DNA from: Verrucomicrobiota bacterium
GTDB taxonomy: Bacteria; Verrucomicrobiota; Verrucomicrobiia; Chthoniobacterales; UBA10450
Assembly: GCA_003219395.1 (NCBI GenBank)
Contig: QHOR01000135.1
Location: 1 to 7,232 of the forward strand
Reading direction: 5' to 3'
DNA: 7,232 nucleotides
Every line of letters begins with the position of its first letter. Position 1 is the stretch's first letter. Positions 6,162 to 7,232 of this stretch are shown here, in pieces. The notes under the pieces were generated by a model. That model did no database searches and was not told the origin of the DNA. It worked only from the letters and a program-made list of their open reading frames with translations. Position numbers and translations under genes: made by a program.

Positions 6162-6524
6162 CTACGCCCTTCGCGTCTTCTCGCCCTGCTCAATCAATTT
6201 CCAGAATTCCCGCGTCTCGCTCAGCTGAGCATCTTCGGACAAAGGTAGTTTGCTCCGGAAAAGGAAGTCCCGAAACGTGTTCTTGTGCAAGACGCGATGG
6301 ACCCTCACGCCTTCGTCGGTCTTCGCGAAGTAAATCCGGTAATCTTTCGCACGATACCGATATAGTTTTTTCCCTTTGCGCTGAATCATCCCGAACCGTT
6401 CGGAATCGAGTTGGTCGAGATCCTCGGGTAAAATTTGAAACTCCGCGAGCAGCTCAAGCTGCAATTTCTTCGGAAGCGCCGAAATTTCGGCAGCGCTCAA
6501 TTCGTTAAAGATGATCTGGAACAT
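6162..6524 (-). CDS. RelE/ParE-like toxin-family protein, standalone
   Basis: A 120-aa protein with a RelE/ParE-like core. The pattern KKLYRYRAKDYRIYFAKTDE (52-71) resembles the R.R.GDYRI.Y strand of RelE toxins. VHRVLHKNTFRDFLFRSKLP (75-94) resembles the following strand and basic C-terminal region that contacts mRNA or ribosome. The N-terminal 50 residues are helical and acidic, and the last 25 add a further helix (LSETREFWKLIEQGEK), making it longer than a minimal RelE of about 95 aa. I recall similar 'cytotoxic translational repressor' annotations in Verrucomicrobiota, but cannot check this. No antitoxin ORF is visible: upstream is a 97-bp gap and then alr, and downstream is convergent rpsR. 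It may be a non-toxic housekeeping relative or rely on a distant partner. No clear Shine-Dalgarno precedes ATG 6524. Confidence 0.65.
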   Translation of the reverse strand: MFQIIFNELSAAEISALPKKLQLELLAEFQILPEDLDQLDSERFGMIQRKGKKLYRYRAKDYRIYFAKTDEGVRVHRVLHKNTFRDFLFRSKLPLSEDAQLSETREFWKLIEQGEKTRRA

Positions 6525-6586
6525 GGCGCTGGTTCAGCCGTTGAAGGGTAAAGGGTGGAACCGGCCAATTACCACGCGATAGAATG

Positions 6587-6602
6587 CGCTTCAACGCTTC
6601 AA
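6587..6602. repeat. Tandem 8-bp repeat CGCTTCAA x2
   Basis: Two perfect head-to-tail copies of CGCTTCAA lie in the 97-bp gap between alr and the RelE-like gene, with a degenerate further copy (CGCTTAAA at 6611). It is too short to identify as a known element. Nothing else is recognisable in the gap. Confidence 0.5.
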
Positions 6603-6621
6603 CTCATTAACGCTTAAACAT

Positions 6622-7232
6622 TCAAAGATAAAGTCTCTGCACGCGCGCGCCAATTCGTGTTGTAATTTCCCATGGGATCGTCCCTGCCGTCTTGGCGAGT
6701 TCGGCGCAGGAAATTTCCTCGTTGCCGTCGCGTCCCATCAAAATAACCTCATCGCCGGCTTCTGCACCATCGATCGTGCTAACATCGATCATCATCAAAT
6801 CCATCGTCACACGGCCCAGAATGGCGCAGCGTTGGCCAGCAACCAGAACGGCGGCATCACGATTGGAAATGTTCCACGGATATCCATCAGCGTAACCCGC
6901 TGACAATGTAGCGACGCGCATTTTCCGAGGCGTAACAAATGTGCGGCCGTAGCTGATGGAACGTCCTTTCGGGATGTCGCGCACCAGAGAAATTCGCGTT
7001 TTCCATGTCATAGCCGGTTTAAGAAGTTTCTGAAATTCTGGGAGTGGCGAAATGCCGTAAAGCACGATCCCGGCGCGCACCATGTCCAGGATTCCCGGCG
7101 GCTCGGCGAACGCGAGAATCCCCGCACTTTGGAGGACATGCGCTTTGTAATCAATTGGAACCGCTGCGCGAAACTGCTTCATAATTTCGCCAAAGCGCAA
7201 AAGCTGATCACGCGTGTAGTCCGCATCCTCAC
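6622..7232 (-). CDS. alr: Alanine racemase, C-terminal half (5' end outside the window)
   Basis: A PLP enzyme that interconverts L- and D-alanine in the cytoplasm, supplying D-alanine for peptidoglycan. The visible 202 codons continue in frame to the window edge, starting EDADYTRDQLLRFGEIMK, so an internal TTG at 7200 is not the true start. The segment holds the end of the TIM barrel (HVLQSAGILAF, then MVRAGIVLYGISP). The C-terminal beta domain follows, with the catalytic tyrosine in SISYGRTF (Tyr codon 6949-6951), then AGYADGYPWNISNR, GRVTMDLMMIDVS and GDEVILMG. The end PWEITTRIGARVQRLYL is the normal alr C-terminus. The PLP lysine would lie upstream of the window. The RelE-like gene follows on the same strand after 97 bp. 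The visible part looks intact. Confidence 0.95.
   Translation of the reverse strand, partial: EDADYTRDQLLRFGEIMKQFRAAVPIDYKAHVLQSAGILAFAEPPGILDMVRAGIVLYGISPLPEFQKLLKPAMTWKTRISLVRDIPKGRSISYGRTFVTPRKMRVATLSAGYADGYPWNISNRDAAVLVAGQRCAILGRVTMDLMMIDVSTIDGAEAGDEVILMGRDGNEEISCAELAKTAGTIPWEITTRIGARVQRLYL

Overview
The window is 7.2 kb of moderately GC-rich bacterial DNA. It probably comes from a Verrucomicrobiota-like genome. This is inferred from the zinc-degenerate TraR/DksA protein with a Lys-rich tail, the tight dksA-like/rpmG/rpsR cluster and a standalone RelE-like protein of a style I associate with that phylum. No rRNA or other firm marker is present, so the assignment is tentative.

Left part (1-3823): a MacAB-type tripartite efflux locus read on the minus strand. 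In reading order it holds a HlyD/MacA-like adaptor (3823-2615), a MacB-type ABC ATPase (2428-1661) and a MacB-type permease (1099 to beyond base 1). A short-chain dehydrogenase (SDR) remnant (1190-1616) lies on the opposite strand between ATPase and permease. The adaptor looks intact; the other three genes each carry an internal deletion. The ATPase has lost the five residues after the Walker B aspartate, including the catalytic glutamate, without a frame change. The permease is split by a deletion and frameshift near 481. The SDR has lost its whole catalytic middle, with a frame change near 1440. The exporter as written should not work. The locus is either decaying or wrongly assembled. The 186 bp between adaptor and ATPase hold a strong Shine-Dalgarno sequence, a 9-codon ORF and several overlapping inverted repeats.

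Middle (3824-4820): a divergent intergenic region, then a lone ABC-2 family permease (PF06182/COG3694 type) on the plus strand with no ATPase partner nearby.

Right-middle (4964-6061): a plus-strand translation cluster: a TraR/DksA-like regulator, ribosomal protein bL33 (57 aa) and ribosomal protein bS18. The genes are packed with a 7-nt gap and then a 4-nt ATGA overlap, so they are probably translationally coupled. The DksA-like protein keeps only two of four zinc cysteines, and bL33 is the cysteine-poor type.

Right end (6162-7232): on the minus strand, the C-terminal half of alanine racemase (alr, running off the window) followed by a standalone RelE/ParE-like protein without a visible antitoxin. 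A weak hairpin lies between the convergent rpsR and relE-like genes. No tRNA, rRNA, CRISPR array, transposase or phage gene was seen. No gene-free stretch exceeds 300 bases.
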